Position numbers and translations under genes: made by a program
Source: an uncultured SAR116 cluster alpha proteobacterium
GTDB lineage: Bacteria > Pseudomonadota > Alphaproteobacteria > Puniceispirillales > Marisalimonadaceae
NCBI GenBank assembly: GCA_902615325.1
Contig: CACMOJ010000012.1
Span: forward strand, 1 to 46,869
Length of the DNA stretch: 46,869 nucleotides
Direction: 5' to 3'
Shown: one piece after another, positions 9,049 to 17,472 of the stretch
How positions within the stretch are numbered: position 1 is the stretch's first letter
Layout of the letters: each line of letters begins with the position of its first letter
Notes under the pieces: generated by a model
What the model was told of the DNA's origin: nothing
The model's input: only the letters and a program-made list of their open reading frames with translations
Databases searched by the model: none

Positions 9049-10215
9049 ATGACATTTGAACTAACTGAAACACAAAAAAATATTGTTGACGCAGCTAAAA
9101 AAATTTCATCAAAATTTGACGATAATTATTGGTTAGATTTAGATTTAAAATCAGAGTTTCCTTCAGAATTCTATAATGAAGTTGCTAAAAGCGGTTGGTT
9201 GGGCATGTGTATGCCTGAAGAATATGGAGGAGCTAATTTAGGCATTCAAGAAGCCGCACTTTTTATGCAAAATATTACTAGAAATGGCGGTGGCATGTCT
9301 GCTGCATCATCAATACATATTAATATCTTTGGACCACACCCTATTGTTGTGCATGGAACTAAAACACAAAAAAAGAATTGGTTACCTAACTTAATTTCTG
9401 GAAATGATAAAACATGTTTTGGAGTTACAGAACCTGATGCAGGGTTAGATACTGGAAAAATAAAAACTACAGCAATTAAGATCCAAGGTGGATATTTAAT
9501 AAACGGACAAAAAATTTGGACCTCAACAGCAAAAATTGCAAATAAAATTCTACTTCTAGCAAGAACTTCTGAATTAGGAGAAACAAAAAGTAATATTGAC
9601 GGATTGACTTTATTTTATACAGATTTTGACAGAACAAAAATTGAAGTAAGAGAGATAAAAAAAATGGGGAGAAGTTCTGTTGATAGTAATCAAATCTTTT
9701 TTGACAATTTAGAAGTATCTGAAGAAGACCGAATTGGAGAAGAAGGTAAAGGCTTTAGATATATTTTAGATAGCTTAAATCCTGAAAGAATATTAATTGC
9801 AGCAGAAGCTCTAGGCATTGGAAAAGATGCTTTAGACAAAGCTGTAAAATATGCTAATGAAAGAATTGTATTTGATAGACCGATTGGTAAAAATCAAAGT
9901 ATTCAGCATCCTCTAGCTGAATTGTGGATAGAACTTGAGGCTGCCGAATTGTTAATATCTAAAGCTGCCTATCAATATGATAAAGGTCAAAATTCTGGAG
10001 GACTTGCAAATGCCGCAAAATATTACGCTGCAGAAGTAGCATTTAAAACAGCGACACAAGCTGTTGTAACTTTGGGAGGGATGGGATATGCAAAAGAATA
10101 TCATGTTGAAAGATTATTAAGAGAATCCTTAATACCAAAGTTAGCACCTGTTAGTTCACAAATGATATTAAATTACATATCAGAAAAAATACTTCATTTA
10201 CCAAGATCATATTAA
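9049..10215 (+). CDS. Acyl-CoA dehydrogenase, substrate unknown
   Basis: Full-length 388-aa FAD-dependent acyl-CoA dehydrogenase, clearly distinct from the ivd at 4885. Domain landmarks are CFGVTEPDAGLDTG (flavin and substrate region), GQKIWTSTA, and the C-terminal LGGMGYAKEYHVERLLRES. A glutamate at 246 (LNPERILIAAEALG) lies at the position used as catalytic base by isovaleryl-type enzymes. The usual C-terminal catalytic Glu position reads LAPVSSQM here instead of EGTSE. This suggests a branched or unusual acyl substrate. It pairs with the following CoA-transferase in the same operon, 20 bases apart. Another branched-chain acyl-CoA step is a reasonable guess. Confidence 0.88.
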   Translation: MTFELTETQKNIVDAAKKISSKFDDNYWLDLDLKSEFPSEFYNEVAKSGWLGMCMPEEYGGANLGIQEAALFMQNITRNGGGMSAASSIHINIFGPHPIVVHGTKTQKKNWLPNLISGNDKTCFGVTEPDAGLDTGKIKTTAIKIQGGYLINGQKIWTSTAKIANKILLLARTSELGETKSNIDGLTLFYTDFDRTKIEVREIKKMGRSSVDSNQIFFDNLEVSEEDRIGEEGKGFRYILDSLNPERILIAAEALGIGKDALDKAVKYANERIVFDRPIGKNQSIQHPLAELWIELEAAELLISKAAYQYDKGQNSGGLANAAKYYAAEVAFKTATQAVVTLGGMGYAKEYHVERLLRESLIPKLAPVSSQMILNYISEKILHLPRSY

Positions 10216-10235
10216 TCAAAACCATAGGAAATAAA

Positions 10236-11432
10236 ATGAAACATGCTTTGGAAAATTTAAAAATAATAGATCTAACTAGAGTTCTTGGAGGACCTTATGC
10301 AACTCAAATTCTTGCTGATCATGGAGCCGATGTTATAAAAGTAGAAGCTCACATAGGCGATGAGGTAAGAGGATGGGGTCCACCATTTTCGAATGGAATG
10401 GCATCATATTTTATAAATGTAAATAGAAATAAAAGATCAATTGCAATTGATTTATTATCAGATAAAGGAAAAGAAATATTAATTAAACTCCTAGAAGAAG
10501 CAGATGTTCTTATTGAAAATTTTAAAACAGGGACAATGGAAAAATGGGGTTTAGGATACGAAGAAGTTTTAAAAGAAAAGTTTCCAAAACTTATCCATTG
10601 TAAAATATCTGGTTTTGGTCAAGAGGGTCCTCTAGGTGGAGCACCTGGCTATGATGCTATTGTTCAAGCGATGACTGGAATGATGTCCATAAACGGAACA
10701 CCAGAAAGTGGTAGTGTAAGAATGGGAGCGCCCTTCGTAGATATGGGTACTGGTTTATATTCTGCAATTGGAATATTAATGGCTTTACAAGAAAGAAATA
10801 CCTCCAATAAAGGCCAGTATCTTGACATGACATTATATGACTCTTCTCTAGCTTTAATGCATCCTCACAATGCAAATTTTTTCTTAAGTAAAAAACCTGG
10901 AAAAGCAACAGGAAACTCTCACCCAAATATATCTCCGTATGACAAATTCGATACAGCTACTAATGAAATTTTTATGGGAATAGGAAACGATGCTGGATTT
11001 GCTAGACTCTGTAAAGCACTCAATTTGGATGACTTAATAAATGATGATAGATTTAAAACTAATGCAGATAGAGTTAAAAACAGATTAGAATTAACTGATT
11101 ATTTACAAAAAGCACTTAAGGATGTTGATGGAAACTCTTTTTCAGAAAAACTTTTAAATGCAGGTGTTCCAGCTGGTCCAGTCAGGAATATGGAAGAAGC
11201 TATTAATCATCCTCAGACAAAAGAAAGACAAATGGTTCTTCATAAAGATGAATATCAAGGTATAGCTTCTCCAATAAAGTTTAGCAGATCAAAATCAGTT
11301 GGCGTTAAAAATATACCGCCTCAAATTGGTCAACATACAAATGAAATTTTATTGGAATTAAATTACACTAAAGGTGAAATAGAAAATTTAGTTAGTTCTA
11401 ATGTAGTAAAATTAACATCATCAAGTGATTAA
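10236..11432 (+). CDS. CaiB/BaiF family (class III) CoA-transferase
   Basis: A 398-aa cytoplasmic enzyme that moves CoA between carboxylic acids. The N-terminal LKIIDLTRVLGGPYATQILADHGADVIKVE is the family hallmark, abbreviated here as LTRVLGGPY...GADVIKVE. The catalytic aspartate is Asp169, in APFVDMGTGLY. Both the large N-terminal domain and the C-terminal part with GVPAGPVRNMEE are present. AGGA lies about 7 bases before the ATG. It is the last gene of the leucine-type operon; its 3' end overlaps the convergent AroE-like gene by 12 bases. The substrate is unknown. It could activate a free branched-chain or hydroxy acid to feed the preceding dehydrogenase. Confidence 0.93.
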   Translation: MKHALENLKIIDLTRVLGGPYATQILADHGADVIKVEAHIGDEVRGWGPPFSNGMASYFINVNRNKRSIAIDLLSDKGKEILIKLLEEADVLIENFKTGTMEKWGLGYEEVLKEKFPKLIHCKISGFGQEGPLGGAPGYDAIVQAMTGMMSINGTPESGSVRMGAPFVDMGTGLYSAIGILMALQERNTSNKGQYLDMTLYDSSLALMHPHNANFFLSKKPGKATGNSHPNISPYDKFDTATNEIFMGIGNDAGFARLCKALNLDDLINDDRFKTNADRVKNRLELTDYLQKALKDVDGNSFSEKLLNAGVPAGPVRNMEEAINHPQTKERQMVLHKDEYQGIASPIKFSRSKSVGVKNIPPQIGQHTNEILLELNYTKGEIENLVSSNVVKLTSSSD

Positions 11433-12272
11433 TTTTTTAAAGTAATACTCTCTTATCGTGTCATAATTACTCATAATTTTTTTTCTTAATTTTTCCTGTT
11501 TTGTGAAAATTATAAATGATTCAATTCCTTGAAATAAAAATAGATCAATGCCAGTAATTATTTTTGCTCCGCTTTTCACCGAATTTTTTAAAAAACTTGT
11601 CATAGCAGGCGTATAAACTACGTCAAAAGACCACTGATTACTATTTAATTTCAACCCATCAAATGGGTTTCCAGGAGTGTTAATATGACCCTGCTCAGAG
11701 CAATTTAAAAATCCATCAAATTCATACTGATTTTCTGTCAACTCACCTAAATTTATTGGATATACCTGTTCATGTTGTTTTTTTAAATCCTCTATTAATT
11801 TTTTTAATTTATTGTGATCTTTTTCAATTATATAAAGTTCTTTAACTCCTAATTTTATTAAAGCAAAACACACTGATTTGCCAACTCCACCACCTCCTAA
11901 AACAACTAATTTTGAAGGTTCTTTATTAAAATTAAATTTATAAGTGTTCAGAAATCCCGAATAATCCGTATTGCATGAAGTCATACTTTCATTGATTAAA
12001 ATAAGATTGGTTGATTTTACTAACTTTGTTTCTTCGCTTAATTTGATTGAATGCTCTAATGCTTGTTCTTTAAAAGGGAAGGTAACATTAATCCCAGAAA
12101 TATTCTTTTCTTTTATTTGGCTTAAAAAATTTTTGAAATTAAAATTTGTTTTAAAAGTCTGATCAAAAAGTTCGTACTTAATTTTAAAATCAAATTCATT
12201 TCCTAATTTTTTGATAAAATTAGGCATTTCAGATTTTGATATATTATTTCCTAGCAAACCTAATTTAATCAT
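11421..12272 (-). CDS. Shikimate/quinate 5-dehydrogenase family protein (AroE-like)
   Basis: Cytoplasmic NAD(P)-dependent oxidoreductase of 283 aa. AroE motifs are visible: an N-terminal S-x-S (ISKSEMP), the catalytic-lysine motif GINVTFPFKE, NTDYSGF with the substrate aspartate, a GGGGVGKS nucleotide loop, and the C-terminal GIDLFLFQG. All key residues for shikimate binding appear retained, so it may be the true AroE. It is divergent, however, and quinate or other AroE-like activity is possible. The ATG at 12272 is preferred to a TTG at 12281. The nrtS-like gene ends 9 bases upstream on the same strand, so the two are probably co-transcribed. Confidence 0.82.
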   Translation of the reverse strand: MIKLGLLGNNISKSEMPNFIKKLGNEFDFKIKYELFDQTFKTNFNFKNFLSQIKEKNISGINVTFPFKEQALEHSIKLSEETKLVKSTNLILINESMTSCNTDYSGFLNTYKFNFNKEPSKLVVLGGGGVGKSVCFALIKLGVKELYIIEKDHNKLKKLIEDLKKQHEQVYPINLGELTENQYEFDGFLNCSEQGHINTPGNPFDGLKLNSNQWSFDVVYTPAMTSFLKNSVKSGAKIITGIDLFLFQGIESFIIFTKQEKLRKKIMSNYDTIREYYFKKLIT

Positions 12273-12281
12273 AATTAACAA

Positions 12282-12509
12282 TTACATTGCAGATATGCTC
12301 TGTTCTTTTTTTATTGCCATTGCTGATGAAAATGAAGAAACGCAGTACGGAACACAAAAGGTGATAATTATTTTTATCCAATTGTTAGCAGTCATTTCAC
12401 CCTTAATAAGATGATCCCCATGATTAATCCCGGCTAAAATAATGCCGACAATTAAGGCAATTTTAAAAGCCCTAAATGCAACATCTTTTCTTACAAATAA
12501 TTCTACCAT
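12282..12509 (-). CDS. Small membrane protein of the NrtS (nitrate/nitrite transporter) type
   Basis: A 75-aa protein with two hydrophobic segments (about residues 14-30 and 38-58). The pattern VGIILAGINHGD...VPYCVSSFSSA resembles NrtS, a short two-helix protein linked to nitrate/nitrite uptake in cyanobacteria. The ATG at 12509 is preceded by GAGGA (12514-12518). An alternative ATG at 12545 adds 12 residues but has no ribosome site. It lies divergently from the 102-aa gene and just before the AroE-like gene. The presence of a nitrogen locus elsewhere in the window is suggestive only, because no nitrate or nitrite reductase is seen. Confidence 0.65.
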   Translation of the reverse strand: MVELFVRKDVAFRAFKIALIVGIILAGINHGDHLIKGEMTANNWIKIIITFCVPYCVSSFSSAMAIKKEQSISAM

Positions 12510-12576
12510 AATGTCCTCAATTTTTGTAACCTTACTATAGATCATAATATTTAAAAATAAAGTGTAAGGTAAATGT

Positions 12577-12885
12577 ATGTTAGTAAAAATATTTGTTAGA
12601 ACATTTTCAAGTAATGAAGACTGTGAACTTTTTGAGTCTATGCTAGAAACAAAATGGCCATCTCTACTTCAAACTGTTAAAGGTGTAAGGTTTAGATCCT
12701 TAAAAAACCCAAATACACCTAATGTAAGTGTAGTTATTTGGGAATTTCCAGACAAAGAAATTATGAAAAATATCGAAAAACTTATTCAAGAAAACATTCA
12801 AAAGTATGTAAAAACTCTAACACCCAAAACTATTGAATTTACTGGAGTTGTTACGCAAGATCTTGGGGACTTATCGTTTAATTAG
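12577..12885 (+). CDS. Small protein, possible ABM-like dimeric alpha/beta barrel
   Basis: A 102-aa soluble protein without a recognised signature. The alternation of predicted strands and helices (VKIFVRTF, then a helix, then VSVVIWEF, then a helix, then a final strand) suggests a ferredoxin-like dimeric barrel, as in antibiotic-biosynthesis-monooxygenase (ABM)-like proteins. No catalytic residues can be named. AAGGT lies 6 bases before the ATG. It is alone on the plus strand, divergent from the nrtS-like gene, and its stop is 5 bases from the convergent livF end. Function unknown. Confidence 0.6.
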   Translation: MLVKIFVRTFSSNEDCELFESMLETKWPSLLQTVKGVRFRSLKNPNTPNVSVVIWEFPDKEIMKNIEKLIQENIQKYVKTLTPKTIEFTGVVTQDLGDLSFN

Positions 12886-12890
12886 AAAAT

Positions 12891-13580
12891 TTAGACAGAT
12901 AAATATTTTTTGATAATCTGATCAGTTAATAAAGAAGGTTTTCCATTCCACGCATTTTCTCCTCTCTCAAGAATGTATAACTTGTCTGCAAATTTTTTTA
13001 TTTTATTCAAGTATTTATCTACTAAAATTATTGAAACATCCTTTTTTTTAATTTGAGAAATAATTGTCCATATCTCATTTCTTATATTTGGCGACAAACC
13101 TTCAGTAGCTTCATCTAAAATTAATAACTTTGGATTAGTCATAAGTGTTCTAGCAATAGCTAACATTTGCTGTTCACCACCGGATAATGAATTTGACATT
13201 TGTGTTAAACGTTCCGATAACCGTGGGAAAATTTGTTTAATTTTATTCAAATCCCAATAACCTTTTCTTGAAGCAACAATCAAGTTTTCTTCGACAGTAA
13301 GGTTTGAAAAAATTCTTCTGCCTTCAGGCACTAAACCAATACCTAATTTAGAAATTTCATAACTTGGTAAATTTGAAATAAAATTTTTGTTAAAAAATAT
13401 ATTACCAGAAATTTTTTCTATTATTCCACAAACTGAATGAAGAGTAGTAGTTTTTCCCATTCCATTTCTTCCAAGTAAAGCAACTATTTCTCCATCATTG
13501 ATTTCAATATCTACTTCTTTTAACACACGGGAATCTCCATACCAGGCACTTAATTTTTCGATTTTAAGAAGTGTGGTCAA
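12891..13580 (-). CDS. livF: Branched-chain amino acid-type ABC transporter ATPase LivF
   Basis: Cytoplasmic ATPase of 229 aa. Walker A is GRNGMGKT (37-44), the signature LSGGEQQ (132-138), and Walker B LLILDEA (152-158) followed by TEGLSP, which is typical of LivF. The usual LVEQN after Walker B reads LVDKY here, a subfamily variant. The start is a TTG at 13580 that overlaps the livG stop in a TTGA arrangement. GGAG at 13588-13591 with a 7-base spacer supports it. Last gene of the livKHMGF operon. Confidence 0.92.
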   Translation of the reverse strand: MTTLLKIEKLSAWYGDSRVLKEVDIEINDGEIVALLGRNGMGKTTTLHSVCGIIEKISGNIFFNKNFISNLPSYEISKLGIGLVPEGRRIFSNLTVEENLIVASRKGYWDLNKIKQIFPRLSERLTQMSNSLSGGEQQMLAIARTLMTNPKLLILDEATEGLSPNIRNEIWTIISQIKKKDVSIILVDKYLNKIKKFADKLYILERGENAWNGKPSLLTDQIIKKYLSV

Positions 13581-14329
13581 TTTTCATCTCCAAGATAAAC
13601 TTCTTGAACTTTAGAATTTGATTTTATTTCTTTTTCATTCCCAGAAGCAATTAAACTTCCATAATCTAAAACTGATATCCTATCAGCTAAAGCAAATACC
13701 GATTCCATATCATGTTCTATAAGTAAAATTGGAGCTTTAACTTTTAATTTTTTGAATAAATCAATCATTAATTGTGATGATATCTTGTCTAATCCAGCCA
13801 TTGGTTCATCAAAAAGAAATAACTTTGGTTTCATTGACAGCGCCAAACTTATCTCTAGTTTTCTTTTATCACCATGACTTAAAGTACTTACTAAATCATT
13901 AGCCTTATTTGTTAAATCAACAATATTAAGTAAATCAAACGCTTCATCACTATAATCTTTATTTCTATATATATTATTTAATGGATTTAAATAACCCCCA
14001 TCTCTACCCATAAGGGATAATCTTAAATTATCAATAACTTTAAATGAATTTATAACAGAAGAAATCTGAAAACTTCTAGCTATACCCATTCTTGACCTAT
14101 GTTCAGCTGAACAATTGGAAATATCAATTTCTTCAAGATAAATTTGACCACTATCTTGTTTTAAAAATCCTGAAATTTGTTTAACTAATGTGGACTTACC
14201 AGAACCATTTGGACCTATTAAGGCATGAATTTCATTTCTAAATAAATTTAAATTTAAGTTATCATTAGCCTTTATAGCTCCGAATGATTTGCTAAGTTTA
14301 TCAATTTTAAGAACTGGTTTTTTCATCAT
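13577..14329 (-). CDS. livG: Branched-chain amino acid-type ABC transporter ATPase LivG
   Basis: Second cytoplasmic ATPase of the importer, 250 aa. Walker A is GPNGSGKST (39-47). GIARSFQI is the LivG-type Q-loop region, the signature is LSHGDKR, Walker B is LFLFDEPMAGLD, and the H-switch lies in LLIEHDM. It overlaps the upstream livM by 23 bases and livF by 4, indicating translational coupling. A second ATG follows immediately at 14326, so the exact start is uncertain by one codon. Confidence 0.93.
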   Translation of the reverse strand: MMKKPVLKIDKLSKSFGAIKANDNLNLNLFRNEIHALIGPNGSGKSTLVKQISGFLKQDSGQIYLEEIDISNCSAEHRSRMGIARSFQISSVINSFKVIDNLRLSLMGRDGGYLNPLNNIYRNKDYSDEAFDLLNIVDLTNKANDLVSTLSHGDKRKLEISLALSMKPKLFLFDEPMAGLDKISSQLMIDLFKKLKVKAPILLIEHDMESVFALADRISVLDYGSLIASGNEKEIKSNSKVQEVYLGDEN

Positions 14330-15299
14330 ATTTATCTTTAATTAAAAAGCTCATTATCCCTGCCTTTGCGTATAGCACTTCTAAAAGAATTATAAAACCC
14401 AACCAGAATTGCCAATTTTCTGTAATACCACCAAGAAATTGTTCTAATATAATATAAAAAAAAGCACCCAAAATTGGCCCGTAAAGTCTAAACATTCCAC
14501 CTAAAATTACTAAAATCATTATTTCTCCAGACATTTGCCAACTTAAAATTGTTGGACTTACAAATCTATTAAGATCGGCGTATAAAGAACCAGCGAGACC
14601 TGTTATTGCTCCAGATATTATAAATGAAATTAATTTAACTTTTTTAGGGTTAATTCCAACTGATCTAACTCTATCCTCATTTTCTTTGCTAGCTTTTAAT
14701 GAAATTCCTAATGGTGAATTTAAAATAAATTTAACAAGTATTATTGTTATAATTAACCATACGTAACAAATATAAAAAAAAGTAATAGGATCCATGGTAT
14801 TAAGAAAAGGTATTTGATTTCTAAGTGAAAGTGACAATCCATCTTCTCCACCATAAGTAGGCCAACTTATTGAAAAATAATACAACATTTGAGCGAATGC
14901 TAATGTTATCATTATGAAATAAACACCTGTTGTTCTTAATGAAAAATAACCAATAAAGAGAGCCAATATAGATGAAAAAATTAAAGTAAATATCCAGATA
15001 AATAATAGTTGATTTGTTCCTTCAAACTCAAAAACTAATATTTGGATAGGTTCGTAATTATTAAAATGAAAAGCTAAAATCCCTGTTACATACCCACCTA
15101 AGCCAAAAAAAGCAGCGTGACCAAAGGAGACCATGCCTCCATATCCCAATATTAAATTAAGACCAATACCTGCAATAGCTAGAATAATAATCTTTGAAAA
15201 TAATGTTGTTATATAGATATCATTTAAAAGCATTGAAAATAACGGTACTAAAAGTAAAAATAGTAGAATTAAAAAATTTAATTTCTTTTCAGACATCAT
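14307..15299 (-). CDS. livM: Branched-chain amino acid-type ABC transporter permease LivM
   Basis: Inner-membrane permease, 330 aa, about eight to ten hydrophobic segments. The motif IAGIGLNLILGYGGMVSFGHAAFFGLGGY near residues 40-70 is the LivM hallmark (key part GYGGMVSFGHAAFFG). ASKENEDRVRSVGINPKKVK, near residues 206-225, is the cytoplasmic coupling loop. It overlaps livH by 4 bases (ATGA). The start is ATG at 15299 or 15296. Confidence 0.94.
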   Translation of the reverse strand: MMSEKKLNFLILLFLLLVPLFSMLLNDIYITTLFSKIIILAIAGIGLNLILGYGGMVSFGHAAFFGLGGYVTGILAFHFNNYEPIQILVFEFEGTNQLLFIWIFTLIFSSILALFIGYFSLRTTGVYFIMITLAFAQMLYYFSISWPTYGGEDGLSLSLRNQIPFLNTMDPITFFYICYVWLIITIILVKFILNSPLGISLKASKENEDRVRSVGINPKKVKLISFIISGAITGLAGSLYADLNRFVSPTILSWQMSGEIMILVILGGMFRLYGPILGAFFYIILEQFLGGITENWQFWLGFIILLEVLYAKAGIMSFLIKDKYDEKTSS

Positions 15300-16219
15300 G
15301 CTGATCTCTCACCAAACAAACCTGATGGCTTAAAAATTAACACGATTGCCATAAGTATATATATTGACATTGAGGCTATCGATGAACCAATTAAATTTGC
15401 ATCAGCATTATCAAAAAATAATTTAAATAACTCAGGAAGTAAGAAACGTCCTAACGTATCTGTAACTCCTACTAACAAAGCCCCAACAAAAGCTCCTTTA
15501 ATTGAGCCAATTCCACCAATGATAATTACTACAAATGCTAATATTAGAACTGGTTCACCCATACCAACCTCAACAGATTGTATCGCACCGATCAATGCTC
15601 CAGATAAACCAGCTAACGCAGCTCCTAATGCAAAAACAATTGTATAAAGAGTTTTAATATTTACTCCCAAAACAGAAATCATTTCCCTATCGTTTTGTCC
15701 TGCTTTTATTCTTATTCCTAGTAAAGTTTTTGAAGTTAATATGTATAAGAAAAATGCTATTAAAATTCCAATTGCAATTATTAAAAGTCTATATTTCGAA
15801 TAAATAATTTCTAAAGGAAGAGAAACACTAGCATTAAGTTCAGAAGGTATGTTTAGATAAAGTGGATATGCTCCAAAAATCCATCTAATACCTTCAGAAA
15901 AAATTAAAATTAGAGCAAAGGTTGCTAGCACTTGATCTAAGTGATCTTTTTTATATAGCTTTCTAATAACTAAAATTTCAGTTATTACACCTGCAAACAT
16001 AGCAACAATAAAACTACTTATTAATCCAATAAAAAAAGAACCTGTAATTTCGGCAAGAAGAGCTGCTCCAAAAGCACCAATCATGTAAAAGGAACCATGC
16101 GCAAGATTAATCAATCCCATAACACCAAACACTAAAGTCAAACCAGCAGACATAAGGAACAACATTGTTCCGAATTGTAAGCCGTTTAATAGCTGTTCAA
16201 TTAATAATTGAAATTCCAT
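15296..16219 (-). CDS. livH: Branched-chain amino acid-type ABC transporter permease LivH
   Basis: Inner-membrane permease, 307 aa. The N-terminal GLTLVFGVMGLINLAHGSFYM is the LivH signature (core FGVMGLINLAHG). GIRIKAGQNDREMISVLGV forms the coupling loop, and IIIGGIGSIKGAFVGALLVG is typical of the C-terminal half. No clear ribosome site is visible, and the hairpin at 16228-16256 reaches to within 9 bases of its start. It is separated from the binding-protein gene by only 40 bases. Confidence 0.94.
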   Translation of the reverse strand: MEFQLLIEQLLNGLQFGTMLFLMSAGLTLVFGVMGLINLAHGSFYMIGAFGAALLAEITGSFFIGLISSFIVAMFAGVITEILVIRKLYKKDHLDQVLATFALILIFSEGIRWIFGAYPLYLNIPSELNASVSLPLEIIYSKYRLLIIAIGILIAFFLYILTSKTLLGIRIKAGQNDREMISVLGVNIKTLYTIVFALGAALAGLSGALIGAIQSVEVGMGEPVLILAFVVIIIGGIGSIKGAFVGALLVGVTDTLGRFLLPELFKLFFDNADANLIGSSIASMSIYILMAIVLIFKPSGLFGERSA

Positions 16220-16227
16220 GTGATGAG

Positions 16228-16256
16228 AATAAGTGAGTCAATAAAACTCACTTATT
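16228..16256 (-). other. Intercistronic hairpin between the binding protein gene and livH
   Basis: An 11-bp perfect stem (16228-16238 with 16246-16256) with a 7-base loop lies between the livK-like stop and the livH start. In the operon's direction it is not followed by a U-run, so it is more likely a 3'-end stabiliser or processing element that keeps binding-protein mRNA in excess than a full terminator. On the plus strand it is followed by T residues. Confidence 0.7.
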
Positions 16257-16259
16257 TTT

Positions 16260-17402
16260 TTATTTCAAAGGACAATCTTTAACGTAAGCATTTGATCTAT
16301 TTTTAAGCCCAGTTGAAATAATTTTATTCGTTAAAATTTTTCCCTCCTTGATCACTTCTCTCACATAAATGTCTTGAATAGGATGTTGATTAGTATCAAA
16401 TTTAAATGAACCACGAGTACTTTCAAAATTAGCATTTTTTAATGCACTTCTGAATTTATCTTGGTCTTTAACATCTGCTACATTCAGAGCTGAAATTAAT
16501 AATTTCCCGGTATCATAACCTTGAGATGCATATAAAGATGGTAATCGTCCATACTCTTTTTGAAAATTTTGAACGAATTTCTTATTAGCTTTATTGTCAA
16601 GATCTTTTGACCATTGAGAAGTGTTTTTAACACCTAGAGCAGCATCACCAACAGCTTTTAAAATACCCTGGTCAAATGAAAAGGCTGGTCCAATGACTGG
16701 AAGATTTATACCTGATTGAGATAACTGTTTCATAAATGAGATACCCATTCCGCCAGGTAAAAAGAAGAAGATACTATCAGCTTTAGATGACCTGATTTGA
16801 GCAATCTCTGCTGCATAGTCTTTTTGACCAAGTTTAGTATATAATTCTTTTTCAATTTTACCTTTAAAAAATCTTTTATATCCTGTTAACGCATCCTTAC
16901 CTGCTGGATAATTAGGCGCTAGTATAAATGAGTTTTTATACCCAGCAACATTTCCATATCCACCAGCTGCTTCATGTAAATTATCATTTTGCCAAGCAAC
17001 GTTGAAATAATTTTTGTGACAACCTTTACCTGCTAATTTAGAAGGTCCTGCATTCGGAGATAAATAAAATTTTCCTTGTTTAACAGCGGCAGGCACCACA
17101 GCCATTGCTAAATTTGACCATATAATCCCAGTAAGAACATCTACTTTATCTGACTGTATCATTTTATCTGCAATTTGAACCGCAATGTCCGGTTTTCTTT
17201 GATCGTCCTTTACAATAACCTCAAAATGTTTGTCGCCTTTAACAGCTAATAAAAAACCATCTCTAACGTCAATTCCAAGACCTGAACCCCCTCCAGATAA
17301 AGTGGTAATCATACCAACTTTTATTTTTTTATGTCCACCAGCAAAAACAGAGTTTATAAATAAACCGAGTATTGCAATTATACTTATAATATATTTCATC
17401 AT
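16260..17402 (-). CDS. livK: Periplasmic substrate-binding protein, Leu/Ile/Val-binding family
   Basis: A 380-aa periplasmic-binding protein of the LivK type (type I fold). A signal peptide is visible (residues 1 to about 21, ending near SVFA). The mature part begins KKIKVGMITTLSGGGSGLG, containing the GMITTLSG family opening. The region LSPNAGPSKLAGKGCHKNYF resembles binding proteins assigned to aromatic or other organic acids, so the ligand need not be leucine. It has tandem ATG codons at 17402 and 17399, with AGGA upstream in range. First gene of the importer operon. Confidence 0.9.
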   Translation of the reverse strand: MMKYIISIIAILGLFINSVFAGGHKKIKVGMITTLSGGGSGLGIDVRDGFLLAVKGDKHFEVIVKDDQRKPDIAVQIADKMIQSDKVDVLTGIIWSNLAMAVVPAAVKQGKFYLSPNAGPSKLAGKGCHKNYFNVAWQNDNLHEAAGGYGNVAGYKNSFILAPNYPAGKDALTGYKRFFKGKIEKELYTKLGQKDYAAEIAQIRSSKADSIFFFLPGGMGISFMKQLSQSGINLPVIGPAFSFDQGILKAVGDAALGVKNTSQWSKDLDNKANKKFVQNFQKEYGRLPSLYASQGYDTGKLLISALNVADVKDQDKFRSALKNANFESTRGSFKFDTNQHPIQDIYVREVIKEGKILTNKIISTGLKNRSNAYVKDCPLK

Positions 17403-17472
17403 TATTTTCCTCTTAAAACTTTTTATAACTTAACTAAAAATAACTTTAAAATCAAAAAATTAGTTTTCCTTG

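Noticed and set aside
12529-12570. Inverted repeat ACCTTAC / GTAAGGT in the divergent gap between the nrtS-like and 102-aa genes
   Set aside because: The arms are only 7 bases, 28 bases apart, and one overlaps a ribosome site; this could be chance.
12891-17402. Assigning the Liv-type importer specifically to leucine
   Set aside because: The binding protein resembles types for other organic acids as much as branched-chain amino acids; proximity to the leucine genes is only suggestive.
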